Below are positions 6,906 to 8,218 of a stretch of 8,218 bases of DNA, piece by piece. The stretch is from Acidobacteriaceae bacterium. GTDB taxonomy: Bacteria > Acidobacteriota > Terriglobia > Terriglobales > Acidobacteriaceae. Where the stretch lies: the NCBI GenBank assembly GCA_030044455.1, contig JASHVU010000502.1:1-8218 (forward strand), given 5' to 3'. The position numbers and the translations under genes are program-made. The notes beneath the pieces were generated by a model, which saw nothing but the letters and a program-made list of their open reading frames with translations, made no database searches and had not been told where the DNA came from. Position 1 is the first letter of the stretch; each line of letters begins with the position of its first letter.

Positions 6906-7155
6906 AATTTCTATGTGCCCTCCGTGGGTTCTTGAGATGGTGAATTTTGGATAGTTCCCGCATGAGTCTATCGCATCCGGGCCTCAGGAAACAGAGTTTC
7001 ACGCAAATTCATCTCCGGTTCATTGGAGCGGCGCCACCCCTTACACCGTCGCCAGCGCCAGACCAAGCCACGACGGGTGCGGCAAAGGAGGCTGAAACTT
7101 GCCTATCCCGCCCGTCGACCTGCAACTTTCTCGTCTCTTCTTCGTTTAAATATGC

Positions 7156-7779
7156 ATGAAGATCTTCTTGTCTCTGGCCGGCATCCCGGCCATCGCCGCC
7201 GCATTCGTATCCGTCTTTGCATTTTCCCAGTCACCGGCCCCTCAGACGGCTCCCGATACACCCCCGCCCGCCGCGACAGTCAATCAAGGGCCGGTCGATC
7301 TGGATTACGTGCCTCCTGCGCTACATCAGCTAAGCGCACGCGCCGCCATTAAGAACAGCTTCACCTTCGACCACAACATGCTTGTGGCAGCCTCCAGCCT
7401 GCTCTCCGACTCCGATGCCGACGTCAAGCAGACCGTGGCCAAAATCGACGGCGTCAGCGTCCATATTCTCCGCTTCGGCGAGTCGGGGATTCCGGACGAG
7501 ACCGCGGTCGACTCGATCCGCCAGGCCTACCATCTTCGCGGCTGGAAACACCTGGTAAGCACCACCGACAGCGGTGGCCCCATCCACGACAATGTCACCG
7601 ACGTGTGGATCGTTCTCGATGGCGCCAACGTCAAGGGGGGCGTGGTGCTGGCTGAAACTCCCAGGAGCCTGACGCTGGTGACTGTAGCCGGCAACATCAG
7701 CCCGGCCGACATCATGCACCTGAGGGGCAAGTTCGGCATTCCCAACTTCAACGCCGGCGATTTTAAAGACGCAAAGTAA
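7156..7779 (+). CDS. Exported DUF4252-domain protein
   Basis: A 207-residue protein of unknown function. Residues 1-24 are a signal peptide (MKIF followed by hydrophobic SLAGIPAIAAAFVSVFAFS), then a Pro/Ala/Thr-rich linker to about 45. The rest, from about 53 to 200, fits DUF4252: a helical start (ALHQLSARAAIKNSFTFDHNML), VAKIDGVSVHILRFGE, YHLRGWKHLVSTTD, DVWIVLDGANVKGGVVLAETPRSLTLVTVAGNI. Such proteins are exported and common in Bacteroidota and Acidobacteriota; no activity is established. The start is fixed by an in-frame TAA at 7147-7149. There is no Shine-Dalgarno sequence before the ATG, only pyrimidines and TTTAAATATGC. A second ATG at 7152 opens another frame. It is divergent from pdaD, with icd 207 nt downstream. 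Confidence 0.78.
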   Translation: MKIFLSLAGIPAIAAAFVSVFAFSQSPAPQTAPDTPPPAATVNQGPVDLDYVPPALHQLSARAAIKNSFTFDHNMLVAASSLLSDSDADVKQTVAKIDGVSVHILRFGESGIPDETAVDSIRQAYHLRGWKHLVSTTDSGGPIHDNVTDVWIVLDGANVKGGVVLAETPRSLTLVTVAGNISPADIMHLRGKFGIPNFNAGDFKDAK

Positions 7780-7802
7780 CTTCGCAGCTTCTTTGTCAAT
7801 CT

Positions 7803-7850
7803 TAGGGTGCCCCAAGTTCCTCATCCTTCGAGGCGGGGCGACATGGGCGG
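7803..7850. repeat. Possible remnant of an acidobacterial intergenic repeat
   Basis: The stretch TTAGGGTGCCCCA followed by ATCCTTCG and a GGGCGGG-type end recalls, from memory, a dispersed intergenic repeat of Acidobacteriaceae in which GGTGCCCCA starts a hairpin. The copy here does not fold cleanly, so it would be degraded. Evidence is resemblance only. Confidence 0.25.
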
Positions 7851-7878
7851 GCGAATATCTCATTGGACGTCCGTCCAG

Positions 7879-7895
7879 GTTCCGTATGCCGGAAC
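7879..7895 (+). other. Hairpin GTTCCG-TATGC-CGGAAC between DUF4252 gene and icd
   Basis: A perfect 6-bp stem with a 5-nt loop, preceded by a smaller one (TGGAC-GTCC-GTCCA, 7864-7877, containing the palindrome GGACGTCC). No T run follows, so a terminator for the DUF4252 gene is unlikely. An operator upstream of icd is possible but unsupported. Confidence 0.35.
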
Positions 7896-7920
7896 AGACC
7901 GGCTGAGTCGCCGTCTCTCG

Positions 7921-7950
7921 TTGCCACTCAAAAATCCAAGGTGGTAGCCT
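7921..7950 (+). promoter_or_regulatory. Weak sigma70-like promoter candidate for icd
   Basis: TTGCCA (7921-7926, 5 of 6 to consensus) and TAGCCT (7945-7950, 3 of 6) are separated by 18 bp, about 37 nt before the icd start. The -10 match is poor, so this is only a candidate. Confidence 0.22.
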
Positions 7951-7967
7951 CTAGTTTGACCGTCCGC

Positions 7968-7975
7968 GGAGGAAG
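7968..7975 (+). promoter_or_regulatory. Ribosome binding site of icd, long spacing
   Basis: GGAGGAAG is the best Shine-Dalgarno match in the window. Its GGAGG core ends 14 nt before the ATG, longer than the usual 5-9 nt. Using the trailing GGAAG instead shortens the gap to 11 nt. No other in-frame start fits better. Confidence 0.6.
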
Positions 7976-7986
7976 AACCCAGCACA

Positions 7987-8218
7987 ATGCAGAGCACCTA
8001 TAACGGCCTCAAGTTACCTGAAAACGGCCAACCCATCACATATGAGAACGGACAGTTTTCCGTCCCTGACAATCCCATCATTCCCTACATTGAAGGCGAC
8101 GGCACTGGCCGCGACATCTGGAAGGCCTCGCAGCGCGTCTTTGATGCGGCCGTTGAAAAGGCCTATGGAGGCAAGCGCAGCATCCGCTGGTTTGAGATCT
8201 ACGCCGGCGAAAAGTCCT
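7987..8218 (+). CDS. icd: Isocitrate dehydrogenase (NADP+), 3'-truncated by window edge
   Basis: Oxidatively decarboxylates isocitrate to 2-oxoglutarate in the TCA cycle. Seventy-seven codons are visible, beginning [42 protein letters not shown] is the N-terminal beta strand and glycine-rich turn of the decarboxylating dehydrogenase family. [26 protein letters not shown] continues colinear with the E. coli-type enzyme (VDAAVEKAY...MEIYTGEKS). This N-terminus separates it from the eukaryotic-like and monomeric IDH classes. The substrate serine and cofactor-determining residues lie beyond the window, so NADP specificity is inferred from the subfamily. It follows the DUF4252 gene on the same strand after 207 nt, probably as a separate transcription unit. 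Confidence 0.94.
   Translation, partial: MQSTYNGLKLPENGQPITYENGQFSVPDNPIIPYIEGDGTGRDIWKASQRVFDAAVEKAYGGKRSIRWFEIYAGEKS

Noticed and set aside
6908..6935. CACGGAGGGCACA-like sequence as a dispersed short repeat
   Set aside because: Only one short unit is present and the resemblance is from memory; it cannot be supported here.
6950..6972. GATAG-N13-CTATC dyad upstream of pdaD as an operator
   Set aside because: Five-bp arms with a 13-nt gap are expected by chance in a sequence this long; no second site supports it.
7122..7147. ECF-sigma-like promoter (GCAACTT ... CGTTT) before the DUF4252 gene
   Set aside because: The -35 match is partial, the spacer is 14 nt, and the -10 would leave no room for a leader; too weak to call.

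Overview
The window looks like a chromosomal segment of an Acidobacteriota bacterium, most likely class Terriglobia / family Acidobacteriaceae. This is inferred from the gene mix: an ADOP-type duplicated permease, a secreted DUF1080 protein, a DUF4252 protein and a pyruvoyl-type arginine decarboxylase. The GC-rich coding sequence and the palindromic intergenic repeats fit the same group. No 16S or ribosomal marker is present, so the placement rests on gene content only.

Layout. (1) Positions 2-2002, plus strand: the C-terminal two thirds or more of an ADOP/MacB-FtsX-like permease whose start lies before the window. (2) 2035-2487, minus: tadA, convergent with the permease. (3) 2488-2745: a spacer holding a palindromic cassette that looks like a REP/REPIN or MITE-type element. 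(4) 2746-3585, minus: a secreted DUF1080 (3-keto-disaccharide hydrolase-like) protein. (5) 3586-4151: a 566-bp gene-free stretch with five degenerate 24-bp tandem units, several hairpins, a possible minus-strand terminator, a 15-bp direct repeat and a G-rich patch. (6) 4152-6895, minus: pdaD, aguB and aguA in transcription order. (7) 7156-7779, plus: an exported DUF4252 protein, divergent from pdaD. (8) 7987 to the window end, plus: the first 77 codons of icd, NADP-type isocitrate dehydrogenase.

How the genes work together. The clear functional unit is the minus-strand polyamine cluster. PdaD decarboxylates arginine to agmatine, AguA deiminates agmatine to N-carbamoylputrescine, and AguB hydrolyses that to putrescine, CO2 and ammonia. 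aguB and aguA are separated by 2 nt and are surely co-transcribed. pdaD lies 162 nt upstream across a spacer with a strong hairpin, so it may be partly uncoupled from the other two. The remaining genes are unrelated housekeeping (tadA, icd) or envelope/secreted functions (ADOP, DUF1080, DUF4252).

I see no phage, CRISPR, toxin or defence locus and no clearly novel protein system. The least explained material is the non-coding DNA: the symmetric palindrome cassette at 2553-2714, the 24-bp repeats at 3626-3745 and the hairpin between pdaD and aguB.
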